A DNA stretch of 34,640 nucleotides from contig JAKSUQ010000021.1 in assembly GCA_024408855.1 (NCBI GenBank), positions 1-34,640 on the forward strand. Direction: 5' to 3'. The notes under the pieces are model-generated. The model saw only the letters and a program-made list of their open reading frames with translations, did no database searches and was not told where the DNA came from. Made by a program: the position numbers and the translations under genes. Source of the stretch: a bacterium. GTDB taxonomy: Bacteria; Cyanobacteriota; Vampirovibrionia; Gastranaerophilales; Gastranaerophilaceae. Within the stretch, counting starts at the first letter, position 1. Each line of letters starts with the position of its first letter. Shown here in pieces: positions 1 through 6,961 of the stretch.

Positions 1-482
1 AATAGAATTTGTGTAGGCAAAGCAATAGCGCTTACTAAATATAAATTAAAAGAGCAAGGTCAAAGTTTTATACCATCTGATATTACATTTAGAAGATACG
101 CGAAATGGTTCAAAGACAATAATTACGATAAATGGGTTCTAGCAAGAGATGGTGAAAAAGCATTATCCGATAAAGTCGAACCGTACATAAAACGTGATGC
201 AAGTTTGCTTGAAGTCGGAGATATTCTTGTAGCAGACGGACATAAATTAGCGTTCCAAGTAATAAACCCATTTACTGGTAAACCTACTAGAGCAACATTA
301 GTAGGTTTCTTAGATTGGAAATCAACAGCATTAGTCGGTTACGAAATTATGCTTGAAGAAAATACACAATGTATTGCTAGTGCGTTAAGAAATTCAATAA
401 TAAACTTGAAAATGATACCCAAAATTGTGTATCAAGATAATGGTAGGGCATTTAGAGCAAAATATTTTAATGATGATAAAGG

Positions 483-545
483 CTGCTTGGTTGGCGGTGT
501 TAAACGGGCACGCTTACGCTCTGGCCCTCTGCCGCCAATCCGCTT
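483..545 (+). repeat. GC-rich palindromic element, copy 1, inserted in frame in transposase
   Basis: This 63-base block is about 60% GC by hand count in a gene of roughly 30% GC. Its left arm (483-506) and right arm (527-545) match the arms of a second block at 745-822 read on the other strand: 21 of 24 and 17 of 19 bases. TTGGCGG at 491-497 pairs with CCGCCAA at 532-538 to form a stem. Its length is 21 codons and no stop is introduced. It falls between the second catalytic Asp and the catalytic Glu. It resembles in behaviour the protein-coding palindromic elements known from Rickettsia; family identity is unknown. Confidence 0.75.
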
Positions 546-744
546 CACAGCACTGGGTTTTAACGGACTTTATTCAAAAATCGGAATAGAAACAGTTTTT
601 GCTCGTCCATATAACGCAAGAGCCAAAGTTATTGAAAGATTTTTCAAAGAATTTCAAGAAGGTTTTGAAAAATTATTGTCAAGCTATATCGGTTCATCTA
701 TAAATAACAAACCTGCTTATATGATGCGGAACGAAAAACTTCAC

Positions 745-822
745 AAGCGGCTTGCCGGCAGAGTGCGAAGTGCTTTTGCGAAGCAAAACACGCAGACACG
801 TTTAACGCCGGCAAACAAGCAG
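745..822 (-). repeat. GC-rich palindromic element, copy 2, inverted, inserted in frame in transposase
   Basis: Second copy of the element at 483-545, in opposite orientation. Its left arm on the minus strand is 822-799 and its right arm 763-745. TTGCCGGC at 752-759 pairs with GCCGGCAA at 807-814. Relative to copy 1, one stem G:C pair is swapped to C:G on both sides, so the hairpin is kept by compensatory change. The interior (764-798) is longer than in copy 1 and holds its own small hairpin (TTTTGC-GAA-GCAAAA). It is 78 bases (26 codons) long, with no stop in the host frame. Confidence 0.75.
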
Positions 823-926
823 AATTGGCATTGTGATTATATTCCAACAATAAATGAAACAATAAAAATGATTGATATGTGGTTACAATTTAAGAACTCG
901 CAACCTTGTCCTAATGTACCAAATAA

Positions 927-1295
927 AACAATCGCAGAAAAAATTGTAAAGGATTTGAAAAAGGAACCAAATTATTTTTATTAGAATATGTTGCAAAGCA
1001 TTGTTCTAAAAAGACATATAGAAATTATAAAGCAACAATTACTTTTGATATTTTGCCTTGTATAACTAAATGCTCAATTTGTGTCTTTGATATTCAAAGT
1101 ATTATATCTATTTATGAACTATTACTTGATAGAGGGTTTAAACCTTTAAGAATAAAAAACACAATGGCATTATTGAAGCAGATTTTAGTTTTTTGCAAGA
1201 AAAATGGTTATATAAATAATTTTGCAAATTTTCAAGTAAGAAGAATTACAAGCAGAAATGAATTTGATATTAACAGAATTATTTTCGAGGAATAA
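927..1295 (+). pseudogene. Tyrosine-recombinase core-binding-like fragment
   Basis: This frame is open from 927, overlaps the transposase end and stops at 1293-1295. No convincing start codon with a ribosome site is visible; a TTG at 1053 is the first near-start. The residues around 984-1290 look like the N-terminal helical core-binding (SAM-like) domain of phage integrases: a FLLEYVAKHCSKKTYRNY-type opening, then a helix ending LLLDRGFKP and a final segment with KNGYINN. The catalytic domain with the R-H-R-Y residues is absent. I read it as the remnant of an integrase gene fused by deletion to the truncated transposase. It could instead be an unrelated small phage protein; the assignment is tentative. 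Confidence 0.4.
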
Positions 1296-1297
1296 TT

Positions 1298-1720
1298 ATG
1301 TCAAAAATGAGATTATTTAAAGAAGCAGAAAGATTATACATAGAAGAAAAATTTACTCCAGATGAAATTGCAATGCAATTAGATATTTCGCGCAGGACAA
1401 TTTTTTATTGGAAGAAAAAATATGAATGGGATAAACATTTGCATAAAAAATATAAATCGGAAGAACTTTTTAGCGTTGAATTATTGGAACTAACAAGAAG
1501 TTTTATGCGAAAATTATCAAATGACTTGGAAAATAAGAAAACTTCTTCACAAGCAGAATATTATGCTTTGACAAACTTAATAAAAAACATTCCAGAAGTT
1601 AATAAATATGAAAAAGCTGTTGCAAAATCTAATGCGGAAAAACAAAATTTTCATCAACCGTTAGATCCTAAATATGTTCGCAAAATTCAGAAAGAAATCT
1701 TAGGTTGGGAACCAGATTAA
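1298..1720 (+). CDS. HTH protein resembling Mu-type terminase small subunit (DUF1804-like)
   Basis: A 140-aa protein. Residues about 8-42 form a helix-turn-helix of the kind that opens phage terminase small subunits: EAERLYIEEKFTPDEIA, then LDISRRTIFYWKKK and W at 44. The remainder is charged and helical. In Mu-like phages such proteins bind phage DNA for packaging. GAGGAA lies just upstream of the ATG, and the start is two bases after the preceding stop, so translation may be coupled. No large terminase follows; an opposite-strand gene comes next, so this is an isolated leftover of a phage packaging module. A transposon-type HTH regulator is an alternative. Confidence 0.55.
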   Translation: MSKMRLFKEAERLYIEEKFTPDEIAMQLDISRRTIFYWKKKYEWDKHLHKKYKSEELFSVELLELTRSFMRKLSNDLENKKTSSQAEYYALTNLIKNIPEVNKYEKAVAKSNAEKQNFHQPLDPKYVRKIQKEILGWEPD

Positions 1721-1738
1721 AAGCTCCAAAAACCAGTA

Positions 1739-2431
1739 TTAACAGTAATTATTTTTTACATTAGTCTTGACAAAGGCTATTAAATCGTTTAAACTGTAAG
1801 TAATCATTCGGTAATGGCTACGGGTGGTCATAGGATTATTTCCTACAGAAACCGTAGAGGGACTATCGAATGATTTTTTATTTTCTTGTGCTTCAGAATA
1901 CAAATCATAAATAGCAAATTCATCAATTATTGTATCTTTTGAATCTAATCTTTCTTTTACAGTAATCATTACAAGAAAGAGTAATCCACCTATTTTAAGT
2001 GGCACAGCAAAGCGATGGATAATTTGTAAATCATATAACATAGCTTTGTTAAGTTCTGGATGTTTTAAGATTGGAATTGCAGCATAAAAAATTAAATCCA
2101 CGTTGGATACAATTTCTTTCTTTAAATAACTATATTTTCCATCTTTATCTTTGGTAAAAACTGTTGATATAATTTTGTTTAAATGCTTTTTAGATAATCC
2201 TGCAACTATTTTTGATTTGTTATTTTGCAAATAAATTTTATTTTCACCTTTTAAAACCGCATCGTGAATTTGTGACTTATTGATATATTTAGTTTTTGTT
2301 CCTTCAAACTTTAAATTTTTAATATCCAAAATTTCTATATTGCTTACATCAGAATTATTATAGTATGTTGCACTAACAACTTTTCCATCATTTCTAATCA
2401 GCTCAATAGGCTCTAAAATCAAATCTTTCAT
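1739..2431 (-). CDS. LPD3-like phage/mobile-element protein
   Basis: A 230-aa soluble protein. Residues about 105-185 (SNVDLIFYAAIPILKHPEL, then PLKIGGLLFLVMITVKE, then AIYDLYSEAQ) follow the pattern I know from the large polyvalent protein-associated domain LPD3 of phages and conjugative elements: a 'nAv' helix, a strand pair ending in vKe, and a lYd element. The family is found in polyvalent phage proteins and near MuF-type proteins, in keeping with the neighbouring Mu-like genes. No ribosome site precedes the ATG; an extended -10 element sits six bases upstream, suggesting a leaderless message. It lies tail to tail with the terminase-like gene (18 bases apart). Family match is from memory and moderate. 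Confidence 0.5.
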   Translation of the reverse strand: MKDLILEPIELIRNDGKVVSATYYNNSDVSNIEILDIKNLKFEGTKTKYINKSQIHDAVLKGENKIYLQNNKSKIVAGLSKKHLNKIISTVFTKDKDGKYSYLKKEIVSNVDLIFYAAIPILKHPELNKAMLYDLQIIHRFAVPLKIGGLLFLVMITVKERLDSKDTIIDEFAIYDLYSEAQENKKSFDSPSTVSVGNNPMTTRSHYRMITYSLNDLIAFVKTNVKNNYC

Positions 2432-2437
2432 ACACTT

Positions 2438-2446
2438 ATTTTAGCA
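2438..2446 (-). promoter_or_regulatory. Extended -10 promoter for the LPD3-like gene
   Basis: Read on the minus strand the bases are TGCTAAAAT, an extended -10 (TGnTAnnnT). Only six bases separate the -10 hexamer from the ATG at 2431, which puts the expected transcript start at the start codon itself. No good -35 was found. Confidence 0.45.
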
Positions 2447-2482
2447 TAAAATAAGCATTATATGGGGGTTAATTATTAAAAT

Positions 2483-2510
2483 TTGATATCTATACAATTT
2501 ATAGTATAAT
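2483..2510 (+). promoter_or_regulatory. Sigma70-type promoter of the lipid operon
   Basis: TTGATA (2483-2488) and TATAAT (2505-2510) are separated by 16 bases. The predicted transcript start is near 2517, about 36 bases before the first gene of the ynb-like operon. This is one of the best consensus promoters in the window, and no comparable promoter was seen inside the operon. Confidence 0.7.
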
Positions 2511-2552
2511 AAGGGGAGCTAAGAAGATAAGACAACATTTTAGGAATTAATA

Positions 2553-3509
2553 ATGGAACATTTTGTTGTAACTGATAATTTAAAAATATCAATGATAATA
2601 TTATATTTGTCAATTTTCTTTATAATTTTTTGTTCCAAGGTATTACAATATTTTTATAAAATAAATGTTGAAAACTTATTGGTAAGAATGCGTTCTTTTT
2701 TGTTTATTATAATATTTTTTACTATCGCATTTAGTTTCACAAAACTTATTGCAATAATATTCTTAGCCATAATTAGTTATCTTTGTCTAAAAGAATTTTT
2801 ATCACTAATTCCAATTAGAAAAACAGACAGACCAGCTCTAGTATTTGCTTATTGGTCTATTCCTTTTCAATTCTATTTTGTATATATAAATTGGGGAACC
2901 ATGTTTTACTTATTTATCCCTTTATACATGTTTATTATGATTTCAACAATGATGGTAATATCAAATAATACAAAAGGCTTTCTAAAAACACTAGCTGTTA
3001 TTCAGTATGGAGTTATGACAACTGTGTACGCAATTGGTTATCTTGCCATGATTTCAATAATTCCATTTGACTATAATCTAAAAGGTGGAAGTTTAGGATT
3101 GTTATTTTACATTTTAGTTTTAGCGGTTTCAAATGACTTTTTCCAAATGTTATTTGGAAAGGTATTTGGAAAAAACAAAATAATGCATAATATTAGTCCA
3201 AATAAAACTTGGGAAGGATTATTTGGAGGGATTATTTGTTCTTCAATTCTTTCAGTGATAATGGGAATATTATTAACCCCAATGTCTATTGTTCAATCCT
3301 TGTTTGTAGGGGCAAGTTTATCTATATTTGGTTTTTTAGGTGATGTAACTATTTCTGCTATAAAGCGAGATATTGGAGTTAAAGACACTAGTTCATTAAT
3401 TCCTGGTCATGGTGGGATTTTGGACAGATTTGATAGTTTGATTTATTTAGCACCTCTATTTTTTCATTACATAGCTTATATATGTAATGTTCAGATTGTG
3501 AGATTTTAA
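2553..3509 (+). CDS. CDP-diacylglycerol synthase-like protein, copy 1 (CdsA/YnbB family)
   Basis: A 318-aa integral membrane protein with about eight hydrophobic segments. It should convert phosphatidic acid plus CTP to CDP-diacylglycerol, the activated precursor used by the CDP-alcohol phosphatidyltransferase two genes downstream. The CdsA signature lies at residues about 268-294: SAIKRDIGVKD, then PGHGGILDRFD. The upstream ISPNKTWEG motif is also present. It is first in the operon, with AGGAA before the ATG, and its stop overlaps the next start by one base (TAATG). E. coli YnbB is the functional analogue by context. Housekeeping CdsA is presumably elsewhere, because a second copy (6013-6930) is in this same operon. 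Confidence 0.88.
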   Translation: MEHFVVTDNLKISMIILYLSIFFIIFCSKVLQYFYKINVENLLVRMRSFLFIIIFFTIAFSFTKLIAIIFLAIISYLCLKEFLSLIPIRKTDRPALVFAYWSIPFQFYFVYINWGTMFYLFIPLYMFIMISTMMVISNNTKGFLKTLAVIQYGVMTTVYAIGYLAMISIIPFDYNLKGGSLGLLFYILVLAVSNDFFQMLFGKVFGKNKIMHNISPNKTWEGLFGGIICSSILSVIMGILLTPMSIVQSLFVGASLSIFGFLGDVTISAIKRDIGVKDTSSLIPGHGGILDRFDSLIYLAPLFFHYIAYICNVQIVRF

Positions 3510-4171
3510 TGAAGTTTTTATGTGATTTATTAAAATATTTATCATTTTTGATTTTAATTAAACCATTTATTTATTTAGTATTAGGTGTTAATATAAGTGG
3601 AATAAAAAATTTACCCAAATTAGATAATCAACCTGCAATATTAGTTGCAAATCACAATAGTCATATAGATACTTTAATTTTAATGAGTTTATTTACCTGT
3701 TCTCAAATTTTAAAAATCCATCCGTTAGCCGCGATAGATTATTTTTGTAAAAATAAAATTTTCGAATTTATTTTTAAAACGTTAATTGGAATTGTACCAA
3801 TTAAAAGAAAGGTTACTAAATCTTCTGCTACAAATATGTACAGCGAAGTAAATAAAATATTACAAAAAAATGAAACTATAATTATCTATCCAGAAGGATC
3901 TAGAGGCAATAGTAGTGATATTCAAAGCTTTAAATCGGGAGTAGCACATATAGCACAAATGAATCCTAATGTGCCAGTAATACCAATATACATAAATGGA
4001 CCAGACAGAATATTACCAAAAGGAACTTTGTTATGGATTCCATTTATTGCTAATGTGTATGTAGCAGAACCTATATATTATGACAACACTTCAACTAAAA
4101 TGTTTACCGAAAAAATTAGAAGTATTGTTGAGCAATTAAAAGAAGAGCACAGAATTAAAGAAGAGTTATGA
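3509..4171 (+). CDS. 1-acylglycerol-3-phosphate acyltransferase family protein (PlsC-like)
   Basis: A 220-aa acyltransferase of the PlsC/LPLAT family, which esterifies lysophosphatidic acid or a related lyso-lipid at the membrane. Motif I NHNSHID (residues 48-54, the HX4D pair H49/D54) and motif III EGSR (129-132) are both intact, with a following proline-rich VPVIPIYI strand. An N-terminal hydrophobic helix (about 8-27) anchors it. Its start overlaps the stop of the CdsA-like gene, so the two are translationally coupled. Its substrate is not set by sequence. Position inside a ynb-like operon with an LplT-like transporter suggests it makes or repairs the diacyl form of a special phospholipid. 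Confidence 0.88.
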   Translation: MKFLCDLLKYLSFLILIKPFIYLVLGVNISGIKNLPKLDNQPAILVANHNSHIDTLILMSLFTCSQILKIHPLAAIDYFCKNKIFEFIFKTLIGIVPIKRKVTKSSATNMYSEVNKILQKNETIIIYPEGSRGNSSDIQSFKSGVAHIAQMNPNVPVIPIYINGPDRILPKGTLLWIPFIANVYVAEPIYYDNTSTKMFTEKIRSIVEQLKEEHRIKEEL

Positions 4172-4181
4172 AAGGATTATT

Positions 4182-4790
4182 ATGTTTTCAGTTTACCAAT
4201 TAAAAACAGGATTTCAAAATTTATTAAGACCAATCACAAACTTTTTAGCAAAAATAAATGTTACAGCTAACATGGTTACTATTTTAGCTTTTATATTATC
4301 CTTAGTAATCGGCATTATAATATATTTATACTCAGACAAATGTAAATATATATTATGGATACTTCCAATATTTTTATTAGTTAGAATGGCATTAAATGCA
4401 ATTGATGGAATGTTAGCAAGAGAGCATAATCAGAAAAGTAATTTAGGTGCTATATACAATGAACTTGGTGATATTTTATCAGATACAGTTATTTATGTTC
4501 CTTTTTTATATGTTCTAAATGCTAATATTTGGTTAAATTTCATCTTTGCAATTTTGGCAATAATAACAGAAACTGTTGGTATTATGGGGGTTCAAATTAA
4601 TGCATCGAGAAGATATGATGGTCCAATGGGAAAAAGCGACAGAGCATTTTGGGTTTCAATATTAGCAATAGCAAGTATGTATGTGAATGTTTGTCATAAA
4701 TGTTTATGTGCTATTTTATCAGCAATGATATTTTTCTTATGCATAACAATTATCAATAGAATTGTTGGAGCATTAAAAGAAGCTAAGTAG
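4182..4790 (+). CDS. ynbA: YnbA-type CDP-alcohol phosphatidyltransferase
   Basis: A 202-aa membrane enzyme that should transfer a phosphatidyl group from CDP-diacylglycerol to an alcohol. The overall pattern follows E. coli YnbA as I recall it: an opening with LLRP, then VTAN, then ALNAIDGMLARE, then LNELGD/SD, then MGKSDRA. Relative to the classic D-x2-DG-x2-AR-x8-G-x3-D-x3-D motif, the first and third aspartates are Asn (N72, N93); D75, G76, A79, R80, G89, D97 and D101 remain. Those Asn positions also occur in the E. coli protein. AAAGGA precedes the ATG, 10 bases after plsC. The head-group acceptor is unknown. Confidence 0.85.
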   Translation: MFSVYQLKTGFQNLLRPITNFLAKINVTANMVTILAFILSLVIGIIIYLYSDKCKYILWILPIFLLVRMALNAIDGMLAREHNQKSNLGAIYNELGDILSDTVIYVPFLYVLNANIWLNFIFAILAIITETVGIMGVQINASRRYDGPMGKSDRAFWVSILAIASMYVNVCHKCLCAILSAMIFFLCITIINRIVGALKEAK

Positions 4791-4799
4791 TTTAATATA

Positions 4800-6020
4800 A
4801 TGGCTAGTAATATTTTAAAAAATATAAATTTTAGTAGATTATTAATTGGGCAAATCCTTGCCCACTTTTCTGATTCTATAATCCAAATTGCATTAATTTT
4901 TTGGCTAATAGAGAATTATTCCAACGCTGGGAAATTAGTCGTAATTATATTTTTCTTTTTTTTATTACCACAATTTATAGTAACCCCATTTATTAGTAAT
5001 TTTGCAGATAAATATAACAGAAAAACTATCCTAATTACAAGTAATGTTTTTCGAGCAATAATTATCTTGGCTGTTGTTACTTTTTTAAAATTTAGTATAT
5101 TCTCATTAGAAGCTTCTTTTTCTTGTTTGATTGTATTTGCATTTCTATTGGGTACAGGTTACTCATTTTTTTATTCTGCAAAGATTCCTGCAATAACAAA
5201 TGTCGTACTCTCTAATGATTTGAAATTAGCAAATTCAATAAATTCTGGTTGTATAAATTTTATAAATATTTTTGGAGCAGCTATTTCTGGACTAACAATT
5301 CAATATGTAGGAACAACAAAAATTTTGTTATTATCTGCAATTATATATTTATTAGCTTCTGGACTATTTGCCTTGATAAGACTTACTATTCCACAAAATT
5401 TCAATCTTGCAGAAACATTATTTATTTTTGAAACTTATAAATCTTTTTGTTATGTTTTTAGACATAAAGTAATTCTACATTTTATTTTGTTATCTATTTT
5501 TATATCATTAATTGCTAGCGTATTTATTAATGCTTTAAATATATTAGTAATCGATTATCTTAATCTTGGAATTTCAGGTGTTACTATGATTAGAGTAATG
5601 CACGGATGGGGAATTTTATTGGGGATGGCTTTTTCTTATTCAATTATAAATAAATTTAAGCTATCATCTTTTGGAATACTTGCATTTGGATTATTGTATT
5701 TAAGCCTTGCAGGGTTCTATTTATGTAATAATTTACTATCTATTTCTCTTATCTTGTTACCAATAGGGATTGCAAGTGTTATGGTTTATATAATGATAGA
5801 TACTGGTTTGCAAAAAACAACTCCAGATAAATTAAGAGGTAAAGTATTTGGAATTCAATTAGCTTTAAATACTCTTGCATTTCTATTAGGAATGGTATTT
5901 ATTTTGAAATTTGTGATAACCCCAATGATAATCATTCAGTTAACAAGTATAATTACAGGAATAATATTTGTAGCATTATGTTTATTAAAGTTAAATAAAC
6001 GCAGGAGTACAAATGGATAA
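4800..6020 (+). CDS. LplT-like major facilitator transporter
   Basis: A 406-aa MFS protein with about 12 hydrophobic segments. The loop between helices 2 and 3 carries the MFS motif A form FADKYNRKTIL (about residues 66-76). N-terminal and mid-protein features resemble LplT-type lysophospholipid flippases, which in other bacteria sit beside PlsC/Aas acyltransferases. That pairing with plsC and cdsA here favours a lipid or lyso-lipid substrate over a sugar or drug. The start is 10 bases after ynbA with a poor ribosome site, and the stop overlaps the next gene by 8 bases. A generic MFS exporter is the alternative. Confidence 0.75.
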   Translation: MASNILKNINFSRLLIGQILAHFSDSIIQIALIFWLIENYSNAGKLVVIIFFFFLLPQFIVTPFISNFADKYNRKTILITSNVFRAIIILAVVTFLKFSIFSLEASFSCLIVFAFLLGTGYSFFYSAKIPAITNVVLSNDLKLANSINSGCINFINIFGAAISGLTIQYVGTTKILLLSAIIYLLASGLFALIRLTIPQNFNLAETLFIFETYKSFCYVFRHKVILHFILLSIFISLIASVFINALNILVIDYLNLGISGVTMIRVMHGWGILLGMAFSYSIINKFKLSSFGILAFGLLYLSLAGFYLCNNLLSISLILLPIGIASVMVYIMIDTGLQKTTPDKLRGKVFGIQLALNTLAFLLGMVFILKFVITPMIIIQLTSIITGIIFVALCLLKLNKRRSTNG

Positions 6021-6930
6021 AATATTTGTATCAAATCTGTCCTTACATATTGGTTTCTATTTTATATTATTTCATCTTATACTAACTATCATTGGTTATA
6101 TAGCAAATATTAGGTTTAAGAACAGTGCATCATTATCATTTTTAAAAAGAATGAAAACCTTGTGGGTATTAATTTTATTCTTCGCAGTTGGTTTGTTTTT
6201 TTATAAAATTGTTGCTTTACTATTTATAGGTATATTATCTTTTTTGTGTTTAAAAGAGTATTACAAATTAATGCAAGTCGCTGATGAAAATTTTAAATGT
6301 AGTAAAATTATTTACCCTTTGATAATTACTCAATGTATATTTTTATATATGCAAAAGCTTGAGAATTTTTATATATTTTTACCAATAAGTTTAGTAATTA
6401 TCCCACTTATTCACCTACTTATAAAAGATAAATATTTTATAAAAAATTCTATCAAAGAGTGTATTGGAATTATTTTAATACCATATTTATGTGGATATTT
6501 ATATGCTTTATTAACTATAACTAGAATGGATGGTTTAGCAATTGTATTATTTATACTAATAACAACCCTTATGACAGATTTTGCACAAGCAATTTTTGGA
6601 TTTTTATTTGGAAAACATAAAATCACTCCAACAATTAGTCCAAATAAGACTATTGAAGGATTTTTTGGGGGTATATTATGTTCAATATTATTAACCATAT
6701 GGATAGGTGAATTTGTATTTCCAGAATATAATTTTATAAAATTACTACTTTTAGGAGGTTTAATAGGAATAATTGGATTTTGTGGTGATATAACTTTTTC
6801 AGCAATAAAACGTTATGCAAAGGTAAAAGACAGCAGTAATTTATTACCGGGGCATGGTGGATTAATAGATAGATTTGACAGTACATTATACACAGTAACG
6901 TTAGTTTACTTATATTTAATATTGATGTAG
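6013..6930 (+). CDS. ynbB: CDP-diacylglycerol synthase-like protein, copy 2 (CdsA/YnbB family)
   Basis: A 305-aa membrane protein, paralogous to the product of 2553-3509. The CdsA signature is intact at about residues 263-289 (SAIKRYAKVKD, then PGHGGLIDRFD), preceded by ISPNKTIEGFFGG. It starts inside the MFS gene (8-base overlap) and is followed after 31 bases by the ynbC-like gene, the same ynbB-ynbC order as E. coli, which is why I give it the ynbB symbol. Two CdsA-like enzymes in one operon suggest either a two-subunit enzyme or activation of two different phosphatidate species. Confidence 0.82.
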   Translation: MDKIFVSNLSLHIGFYFILFHLILTIIGYIANIRFKNSASLSFLKRMKTLWVLILFFAVGLFFYKIVALLFIGILSFLCLKEYYKLMQVADENFKCSKIIYPLIITQCIFLYMQKLENFYIFLPISLVIIPLIHLLIKDKYFIKNSIKECIGIILIPYLCGYLYALLTITRMDGLAIVLFILITTLMTDFAQAIFGFLFGKHKITPTISPNKTIEGFFGGILCSILLTIWIGEFVFPEYNFIKLLLLGGLIGIIGFCGDITFSAIKRYAKVKDSSNLLPGHGGLIDRFDSTLYTVTLVYLYLILM

Positions 6931-6961
6931 AATATAGAATATAACCAAAAGAAATTGGAAT

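Larger units (their letters stand above)
1..984 (+). pseudogene. Mu-type DDE transposase (MuA-like), 5' cut by window edge, C-terminus truncated
   Basis: The frame is open from the first base, so the true start lies outside the window. The part before residue Met at 205 resembles the Mu DNA-binding region (GEKALSDK, then IKRDAS). The catalytic triad of the Mu/rve fold is visible: Asp in ILVADGH (about 232-240), Asp in VYQDNGRA (about 430-450) and Glu in KVIERFF (about 628-648). In the family this enzyme joins phage ends to target DNA by replicative transposition. Here the frame stops soon after a KTIAEKI segment, where the family normally has a further C-terminal beta-barrel, so the enzyme looks truncated. 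Two GC-rich palindromic inserts (483-545, 745-822) interrupt it without breaking the frame. Probably a remnant, although the triad is intact. The fold assignment is strong; loss of activity is inferred. Confidence 0.8.
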
